From Chrysomallon squamiferum (taxonomy: Eukaryota > Mollusca > Gastropoda > Neomphalida > Peltospiridae), in NCBI GenBank assembly GCA_012295275.1, contig CM022677.1, forward strand, positions 4,332,553 through 4,396,552: a DNA stretch of 64,000 nucleotides, written 5' to 3'. The notes below the pieces were generated by a model. The model saw nothing but the letters and a program-made list of their open reading frames with translations. It was not told the origin of the DNA and searched no databases. This document shows positions 52,912 through 64,000 of the stretch, in pieces. Each line of letters begins with the position of its first letter. Within the stretch, counting starts at the first letter, position 1. The position numbers and the translations under genes are program-made.

Positions 52912-52981
52912 AGAGTTATTTCCCTTAGACCATTAATGCATATGAAATGGCATCTATCAATGGTCTAAGGGAAATAACTCT
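52912..52981. repeat. Perfect 23-bp hairpin with 24-nt loop
   Basis: AGAGTTATTTCCCTTAGACC ATT (52912-52934) is exactly reversed and complemented at 52959-52981. The loop contains ATGCAT. Likely ends of a small palindromic MITE; a structured RNA precursor is possible if transcribed. Confidence 0.92.
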
Positions 52982-53017
52982 ATTTATCGAGTTTGTAAAT
53001 AACCAAAAAAGACTGAG

Positions 53018-53021
<4 letters not shown>

Positions 53022-53088
<67 letters not shown>
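53022..53088. repeat. (GA)n microsatellite
   Basis: About 67 bp of pure GA, 40 bp from the hairpin. Confidence 0.97.
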
Positions 53089-53089
<1 letters not shown>

Positions 53090-53479
53090 TACAGAATGCC
53101 ATTTTTGTTGATTAGTGTTCATTCTAGTGCTTTAATTATTTGTTTTTGTAAAATCGAACAAAATGTATATATAAAAAATAATGATTAAATCAGATGATCT
53201 TTTGCTGGTTGACATCAAATACCGAAGATATTGATCAGTATATAAATAATAAAACTAAAAACAGACAAAAACTAGTCTTTATTTATTTATTTTTGTTTTA
53301 AAATATTTGAATGTGCCTTAACATTTTTAATGTTAAGAAATTTCAGCATTTTTCCATTCTGATTACTGTTTTTTAGATAAGATGCAATGGGTTTGATTTT
53401 GTAGATGTCAGGATTTTAAAAAGTTAAGAAGAAATAATGTGTTTTTTTAACTTTTTGGGGAGAGTTACATATATATATA

Positions 53480-53945
53480 TATATTATTACCCCTAATTAC
53501 ATAATTTTAAATATATTTACACAATGATTACCCCCTACAAACCCTTGATTTCCCCTGATATACAGATTTTTTTCCCCAATATTTTTATAAAAAATTATAA
53601 TTACATGAATTACATAATCTTCAATTATTTTTACATTGATTACCCCATCAAACCCTTGATTTTCCCATGATTTAAATATAAAGAGAAAAAAATGTTTTTG
53701 TTTTTTTTGTACAAAAAAATCTAATTACCCCATATGACATAATTTTCAATTATATTTACATTGATTATCCCCAGCAAACCACTGATTTTACCCTGATTTA
53801 AATAATATAAAGAAAAAATGTTGTTTTATTGTGTTTTAATAAAAGCTTCAAATACCTCTAATTACATAGTTTTAAATATATTTAGACAATGATTACCCCA
53901 GCAAACCCTTGATTTATCCTGATTTAAATAATATAAAAATTAGAT
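53480..53945. repeat. About 115-125-bp tandem repeat, 4 diverged copies
   Basis: Each copy has TACCCC or an equivalent, a TACATAATTTTNAATTATAT-like segment, CA(A/T)TGATTA(C/T)CCC, and AAACCNTTGATT. Copies differ substantially, indicating an old array. Confidence 0.85.
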
Positions 53946-54250
53946 TAAAAAAGTTAACTATCACACAGATTTTAGCTTATTTACAAAGATGGCATTCCAT
54001 AGCAACGATGAATCTCCATTCCTCTTTCAGTGAGAAAAATTAGAATAACCAAGCACACATCAATGATAAAAACAGTGCAAGCTGCTATGAAGTACAATGT
54101 GTACACTGGATGTTCTGATGACAATGTAGTCTCTTGGAGATCATTGAGTTTTCTAAATTCAAATTACATTTCAGACAGATTTTCTCTTGAAAGTGTTGAG
54201 CTTTCTCTGGACAGGGAAGACTGTGATGTAATAGCATTCTGGTGCTTTAG
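53946..54250 (+). other. 70-codon open stretch, uncertain
   Basis: CCTCTTTCAG (ends about 54030) is followed by an open frame to TAA at about 54252. It includes NVVSWRSLSFLNSNYISDRF and ESVELSLDREDCDVIAFW. It reads like protein but has no recognised domain, and it is convergent with the minus-strand exon at 54331. Confidence 0.25.
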
Positions 54251-54259
54251 TTAACCTTG

Positions 54260-54331
54260 TCTGAAAATGGGTCTTACAATATTTTCAACTGAACTGCTGG
54301 CTGAGGCAGCTTGAATCTGTTGTCTAGGATC
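54260..54331 (-). CDS. Possible terminal exon of a minus-strand gene
   Basis: After TTTTGTTGTAG the minus strand is open in two frames. The one continuing from exon 55352-55455 (phase 2) gives ILDNRFKLPQPAVQLKIL then TAA. The other gives DPRQQIQAASASSSVENIVR to TAA. Phase favours the first; amino-acid composition favours the second. Undecided. Confidence 0.35.
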
Positions 54332-54344
54332 CTACAACAAAATA

Positions 54345-55345
54345 TAATATTCATTAATAAACTAAACATAAAATAAAGTGCAAGCAGAATTGTTTTGTCA
54401 GCTCTAAATGCATTTCACGGTCTTAGCAAGAAACATTTTACTCCACATTTTTATTTTTTCCATAAAACTTTAATAATAACAATAATTTATTAAATGTTTT
54501 TATATTCTCAATTTAAATCAGTTTAATATTATTTTTTTAATTTTGATATAAAAGGATTAAAATAGCAATACATCAGTAAAAGTGATAATGAAAAATATGT
54601 TTTAATATATTTGAATGATTCTTTAACTTTGTAAAATTTGATATTTACACTTTTAGAGTTTAAGATGACTGCTAGGAATATTAAGTAAATAAACATTTTA
54701 AACTATATAGCTATTACATTACACAATACGGATTCTACTTGAAATACTAATATACTAACAAATTATTTGATTAATTAAAATATTTAATTATAACATTCTT
54801 TCCTGCCACGTTAATGTAATTTAATTTTTGCCATTAATGAAATATATTGTCTCATAAATAAACCAGAATTATTTTCTGCATTCAACCAATAGTTACAATA
54901 AAGAATCCTTTATATATAATTTAAAATGTATTTAAAACAAAGACTATATTACACATGCATGAGATAAAATAAGAAAATAAGCTAAATCTTTCAAGACAAT
55001 TCTTCCATCTGTCTACAAACTTTCAAAATATTGTAAACATCTTTAGCCCTACCACATAAAGTATTAAATGTATGGATTACAGGGAGATATTAATAAAAGC
55101 AAATTTCAAATTTATACAAATGTTCTGTTCCCTACTCTATTAGGCTGGCATGCAAATTATTACAAGGTTTACACTGATTCTTTACTACTAATGTTCAGTG
55201 CATCATTTTGCAAAAACACAAATGTATTATATTTTCATGTATGCTGCTTAAATCAGTATAACATTTTGTGTAGAATTTTGTGAAAGACTGAAGAAATATT
55301 TAAAACTGAAGTAAAATGGAAAGGTTTACAATGAATAATGTATTT
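54345..55345. other. Intron-like A+T-rich DNA
   Basis: Nothing else is supported; the ORF at 55068-55283 has no domain or splice context. Confidence 0.4.
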
Positions 55346-55351
55346 AAATAC

Positions 55352-55455
55352 CTGCTGGACAGCACCAAATACTTCAACTCTACTGGAGACTCAAGCTGCT
55401 CTTTGTTCCAAAATGTCAATTCGAATTTGAATTTAATAACAAGCTGATTTAAATT
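55352..55455 (-). CDS. Exon candidate, unrecognised
   Basis: 104 nt between ATGTTTTCAG and gtattt, with only one open frame: NLNQLVIKFKFELTFWNKEQ then LESPVELKYLVLSS, phase 0 in and phase 2 out. Alternating hydrophobic residues suggest beta strands. The upstream exon at 57610 ends in phase 1, so a short exon may be missing between them. Confidence 0.42.
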
Positions 55456-57609
55456 CTGAAAACATACAGTTTAAATCCACAGACTAGTATATTGTTTTTT
55501 TCTATTCCTATAAATATATGTGATACCAGATGAAAGATCATTCAGTAAATACTCTCATTTCCTTGTTATAAAATGATTTAATAAATTAAGTCATATGAAT
55601 CAATAAAATTAGAGTAAATTAAAAATTGAAATATAACTTTTAAAATCTTTTCTTTGTATTCTAATGAGATCTAATTATTCAGTTATCAATTCAAATTATT
55701 TACTGAGAGATAATTTAAAGTTAGATAACAAATATGTCTAAAATAAATTTGAATCACATAATTAAAGCTAAAGTAGAATTTTTCATTCAGAAAGACCTTC
55801 AACAAATTTAACACAGATCTGTATTTATCTATGAACTGATTTCACACACACCTCAACATCATTCCTTAAGCCATGCATTTAATACCACCTTGAAAATGAC
55901 CAAGGTATAACCAGACTTGCTAATCATTATTCATTGTCAAAAATCCCACAATAAAGGGCAACTGATTATTTCTGATAACTGTTACTGAATCACAACAATT
56001 TGTATAAATGTTTAGAACTTGGCAGAAAAAACTATGTGATTGCAGTCATTTTGATTACATATTGCATTACCTTTCTGGGACAGCACAGTACTGACTCTAT
56101 ACATCTAATTTTAGATTTGATTAAAAATACAAGTTTATAATCTGGCTACAACAATAAACTTATCCAGAATAATAATCTTTTAATCCAAAAAGATCATTTT
56201 AGAATGAGATGATATAATTAATGCAAACCACAAAAAAGTTGTTTATGCCTGCAGATTGTTTTGTTATATTTAATATATGTCTGCTAACTTTATCATATAT
56301 ATATCATAAAGTTAGCAGATTTGATTCCTGAACAAGGAAATGACCCAGCTGATAAAAAAAAATCATTGAACAAAATAATGCATACAATCACATGATACTG
56401 CAACACTAACAATTTATGAATTGAAAACCTTGATTATTTTTTATTTAGCATTGTGCCTTACAGAGAACAAAATAAAGAGAATTCTGCCATTTTAACTAAG
56501 TCTTCTTCTTCATGAATGAAAATTACCTGTGATGCAAACAACTGAATTACCCTGAATAAAAATGGTGTGCAAATATTTATTTTAGTCAAGTAGTGGTGTC
56601 ACTTCATTTGCTGAATGGAAAAGTTTTGTGCCATTTTAATTTTTATTTTAACTTAACCTCTTAATTTTGTTCTATTATTGCTTTATTTATTCTTTGCATT
56701 TTATTATTGTTTTGAATTTATTCTACTCAAAATCAATTAGCTTAATATAAAAAACAATATAGTTGCGAATGTGAAACTGTAGAAAAAGCTTTATCATTAA
56801 GTTCTGGTTTATATTTTTGAACAAAATTATTAAAATTCCATTGATCACATTATTAGAGAAATTAAAGAAAATCAAAATTAGTATTTCAAAGAAAACATTT
56901 TTAACAGTAGCAATTGTTTTTAGCTCTCTTAACAATACTTATTATAACACTTTTGTTATATTCAAAGAACTAAAAACTCAATATGTAAAATGATAAAAAT
57001 AGTAGAAATAATCATATAAGTGTATAATTAAGTTGTACATCACTATCAAGTCTCAGACAAAAATGTAACAAGATTTAATTTTTTTAATGGTATTTTTAGC
57101 ATTTGAATGAAGTTGAAATGATCTGCAAATGATTTATTTTATGAATTCAGTGGAAAATAAACTGACAGAATTCTTACTGATCTTTTAACTAGATAAGAAA
57201 TGTAACACAATCAGTGACAATGTAACAACATGGAATATTCAAACAGTTTACATATATTAGTTACTTTCGGGTATATCTTATATCTTGCATGCGACCTCAT
57301 ATCAGATTAAACATCAATACATATAATGACCCCTTCATATATAGAAAATTTAATTCTATGAAAGTGACTTGAAGAATTCCTATATTTAAAGTTTTTTGAA
57401 ACAGATCAGGGTTTTTCATTAATTATAAATACATTCACAAACACATATATACACATACAATTATCAAATTATATAATTATAATTATGTTGTAATAGTTCT
57501 AACAGACTGTGTTTAAAAAACAAACTTATTCCAGATTTAATTACTATACAATGTTTTACCAGTGCAACACAAACACATACACATAATACATACTAGGCTT
57601 GCAACTCAC
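55456..57609. other. Intron-like A+T-rich DNA with a short hairpin
   Basis: A 14-bp perfect inverted repeat TCTGCTAACTTTAT / ATAAAGTTAGCAGA lies at 56280-56293 and 56306-56319. A 34-nt AG-GT bounded block near 56070-56105 (-) does not restore phase. No other feature is supported. Confidence 0.4.
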
Positions 57610-57691
57610 CAACATTTGTGAAGGTTTGGATTTGTCCACGTTTTCGGGTGAGATGATCTGAATGGTCACAATCAGTTTTACACATAATCAC
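57610..57691 (-). CDS. Exon 2 candidate of minus-strand gene
   Basis: 82 nt between GTGTTGCAG and gtgagt. Open as VIMCKTDCDHSDHLTRKRGQ then IQTFTNV, phase 1 out. It follows exon 58137-58182 in phase. The C-x3-D-C-x-H-x2-H spacing could hold a metal but matches no family I know. Confidence 0.45.
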
Positions 57692-58136
57692 CTGCAACAC
57701 CAGAAAGATTTTTTTATACTTATAGAGAGTGAAAATAAATAAATATATAATGTGTAATCCACCAGATTCCTAGTTGATATTCTCAGTAATAGTTGAAATG
57801 CATATTAATAAGAACAAACAATCAAAAAAAACAACAGTCACCCAGTGTTACTTCTGGAGTTAACAAAAAGCCAACAAACTGCCAACACAATCCAGCCCAT
57901 TAAGAAAAGATTTAAGGAAAAACGAAGAAAAGAAAAATGTGTTTCTTCATAACTGTGTGATATTGACAATCTAATTATCATTTACAGTTTGTTATACAAA
58001 TAAACCTTAAGTCTGAAAATTGACCTCTTGTTTGTCTTTATCCATCCAAGAAAGAAAAGCAATACATTTTTCTGTGTATCATTTCTGGCACCATCTATAA
58101 ACATAATAAATAAAACATAATTAAAACTTTACTTAC

Positions 58137-58182
58137 CTTTCCACCATTTTCTGCATATTCAGCAGGCTTATTGTCATCCATT
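58137..58182 (-). CDS. Probable first coding exon of minus-strand gene
   Basis: 46 nt between TTCTGTTTCAG and gtaagt. One base, then ATG and MDDNKPAEYAENGGK, joining the next exon in frame. Any upstream exon would be untranslated. Product is unrecognised. Confidence 0.45.
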
Positions 58183-60234
58183 CTGAAACAGAAATAACAG
58201 GGTAATAAATCCAATAAGTCAGCAGGTAATTTAAATATTTTGGAAAATAACAAAGAAATGTATATAAAATAATTAAAAAAACAATTGAAAATTACAATGT
58301 TTCCCTCAATGCAACAACTATCACAGCAGCAGTAACACAAACCTTAAACCTGTAGCATCTCAAAGATCAACAATCTTTGAAGAGTGGCCTTTGTCATTGA
58401 AGACCTGACAACAGAAATGTCTCTTTCTCAATGGGCTCAGTCATCCAGTACTCAATCTCTGCAGCTACCTGCATACTTGATTTCAGTACATGCAGCCTGT
58501 TCCATTGTTTTGTTGATGCGATTGTAGCTGCTGTCAGTTTCTATTAAACTTTCAGCAGGTTCATAGTTTATTGGTACACACACTCGCTTACCGTCATTTA
58601 TAACAACTTTCAAGGGCTTATTTCATTTGAAAAAAAGGGATGGCAAAGTCTACCTCTGTGTTTTCAATACACAGACATGATGATGGTTGATATAAGGCTT
58701 GAAGTAGTACACAATCAATCAAAGACACTCTCAAAATAACCACATGGAATTAGACTTGGGAGATGACTGTACTGCCTTGGAAGCAGGGAGTGGTTATTGT
58801 CTGAAAGTGAGCATGTGTAGGTCTGTTTTTTATTTTATTTACTTTATTTTGAGCCTGTTGGGTTGCCATTTTGGATTCTGGGGCAGTATTGTTTTAATAT
58901 ATTTGAAGTTATGTTATAAACTTTTTGGGCAATATAAACTATCACAGCTGACTGGGTACAATTAAACATAACTACTGTTCTTGTTACGTTTATCATAAAA
59001 ATTTCTCTAAAAACAACTAATATTAGTACTATACTATAACTACTATCACCACTACAACCAGTAATTTGACTATGACCCTTTTTTTTAATCACCATGAGTC
59101 TCTCAAGATGTATTCTATTACAAAGCTATGGAGACAGCATCATCAACTAAAACATCACCAAGGTCAATTCTGCAACATTACTATTAGTACTATTATTAAT
59201 AATGCTGCAAGTACTAATGCTGTAACATCTACATTACTACAACAATAGCAATGACTAATACTATTACTATAACAATAACAGCCTCTACAGATGCTCCTTT
59301 CTGCCATATTCTTTGATGACATTTCTCTCTTGTGATGAGCTCACAGAATTAGCTCTTCTTGTGTACAGAGCAGTTTATTTATCTTTTTAGTTATGTATGA
59401 GTCTGTCACAGAGAGAGAGATCATGAAACATTTACATGTACATATCCTATTCAAAACCAAAACAGAAAACCAGTCCTAATATAAATTATGTTGATTAACT
59501 AGTTATTAAGACTCATATATTTAACCTGATTCATTATTTTATTTACAAACATTGTGGTATTAAACTAACCATGAAAATTGAGAGACTGCAGACAATAGAA
59601 ACTACAGACAACAGCTACTGTACATCCATCTCCAATGTATTTTAGTATGTCTGTCATTACAGGAATAGTGATAGGAAAGTTTGTGGAAACAGGAAAGTTA
59701 AACATTTTAAAATATTCTGTTTTAAAATATAGACATTTACAACAAGCTAATCAGGTCTGTATGAATGGAAGTGTATGTCATCTGCCAAGTGTGTGTGAAT
59801 AATAAGAAAACAAACTCAAATTCAGTTTCTTTCCTCTTTTCCAGTGGCAGAAGTACAGCACCTTCTACTGAAACAACTTCACTAGCCAACATCACAACAT
59901 CAGTTATGTACATTCAGAAAAAAAAAAAATACAAATAAAATAATAAAATTAATAAACTGTTATAAATAAATAACTAATGTTTCTGTTATTATTAAAATTC
60001 AAATTGTACTGGTACCAGTTATTGGATTATTCAGACACAAAGGGGTGTGGGATATTTTTGATATACTTTGTACAATCATTATAATGATAATGATGATAAT
60101 GGAAATAATTTAAATAATTAACAAAACAATAGCAAAGAAGCGATTATTATTATGGTATTTTACAATGAGTAAAGAGATGTTACTATAAAATTTGTTTTAC
60201 TTTCTAAGAAATAAAAATAAGATAAAAAACTTAC
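58183..60234. other. Noncoding region between minus-strand exons
   Basis: ORFs at 58744-58965 (+) and 58844-59095 (-) lack domains. ACT/ATT triplet-rich DNA at 59160-59280. No exon is supported. Confidence 0.4.
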
Positions 60235-60325
60235 AACTTGGGATTGTGCAGTCTGCAGAGTCTGTACAGCTGATTCATCCTTCTCCATAATGTAAATTCC
60301 CTTTCTAGACAGCGACTGGACAATA
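60235..60325 (-). CDS. CAMSAP-like exon preceding the CH region
   Basis: 91 nt between AAATTGCAG and gtaagt, phase 2 in and phase 0 out. It encodes IVQSLSRKGIYIMEKDESAV then QTLQTAQSQV. The (V/I)-(I/V)-Q-x-L-S-R-K-G-I-Y-x-M-E pattern is a CAMSAP signature. In CAMSAPs it immediately precedes the segment that here is encoded on the plus strand at 22404-22489. The next candidate exons on this strand (58182 onward) do not continue CAMSAP. Confidence 0.75.
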
Positions 60326-60559
60326 CTGCAATTTAATATCAATGGTAAATAAAGTTTTTAGAAATTCCAACATGAACATGATTCTTTTTTTTATGAATCT
60401 ACATTTGTCTGATAAATGTAATTTTGTTTGCTTATTATCATTCATGCAATATGTCTCACACATACACGTGCATCAGCTTGTTTTCACAAAACTGCAGACT
60501 TCAGTGGTGCTCTGCCCTTTCCTTCTTGTTCCTGTCTATGCTGAATGTAAACCATCAAT

Positions 60560-60718
60560 ATATCCATATTATAGATATCCCAGCAGCATTTGCACTCTAC
60601 ACAGTGGTTCTGGTCAGTGATTGTGTAGCTGGATGAGAATTTATAAAATATTTCACTCAGATCTGATTTTTCATAGAAGCATTCTTTAAATAAATTTGGA
60701 ATATTTTCTCCATATGAC
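60560..60718 (-). CDS. CAMSAP-like upstream exon, 3' end unclear
   Basis: After TTTTCTAG the frame (phase 2 in) reads SYGENIPNLFKECFYEKSDL. The Y-G-x-N-I-P-x-x-(L)-x-x-x-F-Y pattern resembles the N-terminal CAMSAP segment A-Y-G-x-(D)-N-I-P...P-F-Y. Later residues (SEIFYKFSSSYTITDQNHC) are not clearly CAMSAP. No strong donor is seen; GTTTT/gtgaaa near 60490 would match phase with 60325 but is weak. Confidence 0.5.
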
Positions 60719-60967
60719 CTAGAAAACATCAAAAATAAACAAATATTAATAATGATATGAAAAATAAAATGAATAATAATAATAAAGATTAAAAAAATAA
60801 TAATAACAAAAAATAAAACATAATAATAATAATTAATAGTAATAATAAGAAGAAGATAAAAAACAAGGAAGTACAACAAAACAAAACAAAATGTAAATAA
60901 ATTAAAACTGACAATTAAGAAAAGAAGGAAAACAAAGAACAGTTATCACTGAGGATAACAAATTATG
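60719..60967. other. AAT-rich DNA
   Basis: Imperfect AAT repeats at 60770-60860. No gene is supported. Confidence 0.5.

Positions 60968-61006
<39 letters not shown>
60968..61006. repeat. (GT)n microsatellite
   Basis: About 39 bp of pure GT. Confidence 0.96.
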
Positions 61007-61007
<1 letters not shown>

Positions 61008-62607
61008 TAAGTGTTAAATATTATTATAGGAAATAATTTTATTAATATTTTTCAGTGTCAACATGTGAAATAACCTGGTCATATTTTTCTTAAATTTTTA
61101 TTCATCATTACTTGTTTTTAATGTTAACATTGAGCTATACAGGTATTTAGCTTTAATAATATGAAAGCATTTAGGGCCCCACCAATTATAAACTTTAATA
61201 TATTTAAAAAAAATTAAATATGTTTAATAAACTATAGAGCAAGTCAGCAATTTAACATAAATCTTTTTAAAAAATAATTCATAAATAAACTGACAGAAAA
61301 CAACATGTCAAACAAAATTAGCATATTTTCTTTTAATAGTTTTATTAGTTTATTTCAAGAAAATAATAATAATAATAAATAAATAAAGCCTTTGACAGTT
61401 GACACATAGATGTTGTGTAGTGTTTACTTTGGTGTGTGCTACACATGTCAATTTATTTTAAAACAAATGTAATTACTGGCCACACAAAAATGTGCCCCTG
61501 GTAGGATGATACATCAAAATTAAAGACTAAACATGATTTCTTGTTTATATGACGTTGTTTATGCTGTTCACATTAGTACAACCACTGGTGAATTTTATTA
61601 TTAATCAAGTGTCGTTATGAAATATTTGATGCAACTGTTTTGTTGCAAGATAATGTGATTACCACAATTATGTAGAAGATTCTTCGAACATCAAATAAAA
61701 AAGTAAATCTGTAAACACCGACACTCATCCCGCATTCAAAACAAATAAAATAAAATAAAGCAGCATAACAACCTTTATTAAAAATACGTGCTAATTATAA
61801 ATCGATGTGGTTCTCCTTTTATTTATTTATTTGTTATTATTTTTGTTTATCTTATTATAAGCCAATTGTTGACCGTAAGCTTCAAATAAACAGTGTTGCT
61901 ATTTTTTTCCCCTACTTTTTCTTCCTTCTTATTATTTTTATTAATGCACCAAATAAAATCAGAAAGCTTCGAACTCACACTGCAATAACTTGCTTATTAC
62001 TGTCCAGGAATATACCATTCTTTTATATACGTCTGAAAACAAGGTCTGAAAAAATAAAAAATATTCTTTTGCCTTTTATTAAGTCTTGCAATTAGTGTCC
62101 TATTTTATTCGCTGTTATTCTTCTTTTCTGGTCGTGCCCCTCCTGTATTAAAATATATTGTTAACATTTCTGTGAATGAAGCCGTCGTTACCGTCGTCTT
62201 ATCTGTCACTGTTACTTGAGCAAGACTACCGCCACTACTGCTGACCTCCACTGTTACTTCAGCAAAACTACTGATCTGCCAGTTACTTCAGAAATACTAT
62301 AACTATTATACCTGTTGTCACTAGTATTACTACTGCAACTACTATAACACACTACTTCTTCTATTATATTACTACTATTATTACTATTACTGCTACTGCT
62401 GTTATGTCTACATATATTACACAGAATAATAATAATCAGTTTAAATATTATTGGAATACATTTCTAAATAACTATAATATTATCCCTTGTACTTCAGTTA
62501 TTAATATTAAACTGTGGAGACAGCTGTAGATAGTAATGTTTAAGTTAGCTCTCTCTATTCAGAAAATAAATCTCATTTCAAAAGAAAAAAAGGAAAGCTT
62601 TTCAATC
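61007..62607. other. Noncoding A+T-rich DNA
   Basis: ACT/ATT triplet-rich stretch at 62220-62400. The ORF at 61805-62095 has no domain. No gene is supported. Confidence 0.4.
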
Positions 62608-62610
62608 TAA

Positions 62611-62655
<45 letters not shown>

Positions 62656-62710
62656 CAAACACACACATGCAGACATTCTATCTCTCTCTCACACACACAC
62701 ACACACACAG
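62608..62710. repeat. (AC)n microsatellite, interrupted
   Basis: AC repeat at 62608-62655, then CTCTC and further AC at 62690-62710. Confidence 0.95.
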
Positions 62711-62974
62711 AAACATACAATACATAGATAACACAAACATAAAACACTTGCATGCAGTCAAAAACCTGACTTCACATCACTGACACCACATGACTTCTCA
62801 CAAACACTACATTCTCTGACAACACTTGCATGCACACATAACATTTGTCAGAGGAGAGAGAAATAACATTCATTTACACATCACCTGCATTTTCATTACA
62901 TTACATGCATACACATAGAGACAAAACATACGCATTTATATAAACCACAGAATTACATGAAAACACATAAAGAA

Positions 62975-64000
62975 ACACATGATACATGATCAAATACAAC
63001 ACATACACAAACATGAAACAAATACACATGTACATAGAAACACATGACACATGATCAAATACAACACATACACAAAAACATGAAACAAATACACATGTAC
63101 ATAGAAACACATGACACATGATCAAATACAACACATACACAAACATGAAACAAATACACATGTACATAGAAACACATGACACATGATCAAATACAACACA
63201 TACACAAACATGAAACAAATACACATGTACATAGAAACACATGACACATGATCAAATACAACACATACACAAAAACATGAAACAAATACATACACATGTA
63301 CATAGAAACACATGACACATGATCAAATACAACACATACACAAACATGAAACAAATACACATGTACATAGAAACACATGACACATGATCAAATACAACAC
63401 ATACACAGATAAACATGAAACAAATACACATGTACATAGAAACACATGACACATGATCAAATACAACACATACACAAAAACATGAAAACAAATACACATG
63501 TACATAGAAACACATGACACATGATCAAATACAACACATACACAAAAACATGAAACAAATACACATGTACATAGAAACACATGACACATGATCAAATACA
63601 ACACATACACAAACATGAAACATGACAAATGAAAAAAAACAACATGTACAAACATAGAAACACAAATGACATGACATCACAAACACAACACATACACAAA
63701 CATGAAACATGAAAAAATACACATGTACATAGAAACACATGACATGATCAAATACAACACATACACAAACATGAAACAAAATTAAAAAATGATACATAGA
63801 AACACATGACACATGATCAAATACAACACATACACAAACATGAAACAAATACACATGTACATAGAAACACATGACACATGATCAAATACAACACATACAC
63901 AAACATGAAACAAATACACATGTACATAGAAACACACACAACATGATCAAATACAACACATACACAAACAACATGAAACAATTTACATGTGACATAGAAA
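62975..64000. repeat. 65-bp minisatellite, about 15 copies, runs off the window
   Basis: Unit ACACATGACACATGATCAAA, TACAACACATACACAAACAT, GAAACAAATACACATGTACA, TAGAA. ACATGATCAA occurs at 63181 and 63246, 65 bp apart. One- to four-base indels in the A-runs shift frame between units, so the Cys/Val/Phe-rich minus-strand ORFs are repeat translations. Copies at 63610-63800 are partly rearranged. Confidence 0.95.

Noticed and set aside
62901-63872. Cys/Val/Phe-rich ORFs that look like a repeat membrane protein
   Set aside because: The unit is 65 bp, not a multiple of three, and continuity depends on random indels; all frames give similar strings.

Overview
The window looks like A+T-rich nuclear DNA from a metazoan. 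My best guess is a coleoid cephalopod (octopus-like) genome. The reasons are very long introns, a dense load of microsatellites and minisatellites, small exons with GT-AG borders, ZBED5/hAT, MULE, pogo/Tigger and HTH-domain transposon debris, and a TRIM-NHL fragment. The species call is inference. No complete known gene is contained here. Coding content sits in short exons, most of them too short to stand out as ORFs; long ORFs in the window are mostly translated simple repeat.

Layout. 1-3480: 64-bp A+T-rich minisatellite. 3740-5090: 56-bp minisatellite. 5684-7399 (-): ZBED/hAT transposase pseudogene with two nonsense codons, next to a 238-bp hAT-type MITE with a perfect 8-bp target duplication (7473-7726). 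8991-13450 (+): a seven-exon gene for a predicted 132-residue basic-tailed protein that I do not recognise, with poly(A) signals; its introns hold an 88-bp triplication of the exon 2 splice donor and a 47-bp array. 13.8-22 kb: microsatellites, an HTH-domain transposon ORF, a SINE-like segment, a 792-bp TA-flanked inverted-repeat element and a MULE transposase exon.

22.4-27.1 kb (+): exons resembling the CAMSAP/patronin microtubule minus-end protein (calponin-homology part, then part of the CKK domain), with damage: a stop codon at one exon border and a truncated CKK. Exons that would encode the immediately preceding part of CAMSAP lie on the opposite strand at 60.2-60.7 kb, and the reading phase fits a join with 22.4 kb. 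The gene is therefore rearranged, duplicated in pieces, or misassembled.

28-37.9 kb: one acidic exon, large ATT/AGT repeats, a tandem segmental duplication (32.2-33.5 kb), a broken TRIM-NHL gene (-) and a 70-bp minisatellite. 37.9-41.44 kb: an 88-bp satellite-like array of about 37 units whose unit is homologous to the 3' end of a neighbouring minus-strand exon plus its splice donor, so every unit carries a 5' splice site. 41.7-44.8 kb: further minus-strand exon candidates and two inverted pogo/Tigger fragments. 45.05-45.7 kb: PHD-finger fragment and an isolated CpG-rich promoter (YY1, ETS and CRE motifs). 46.05-47.02 kb: long inverted-repeat element. 47-54 kb: mostly noncoding, with a perfect hairpin and several arrays. 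54-58.2 kb (-): four exon candidates of an unrecognised gene. 62.97-64 kb: 65-bp minisatellite running off the end.

Exon calls rest on splice consensus, open phase and, for some, recognisable protein similarity seen by eye; no alignment or RNA evidence was available.
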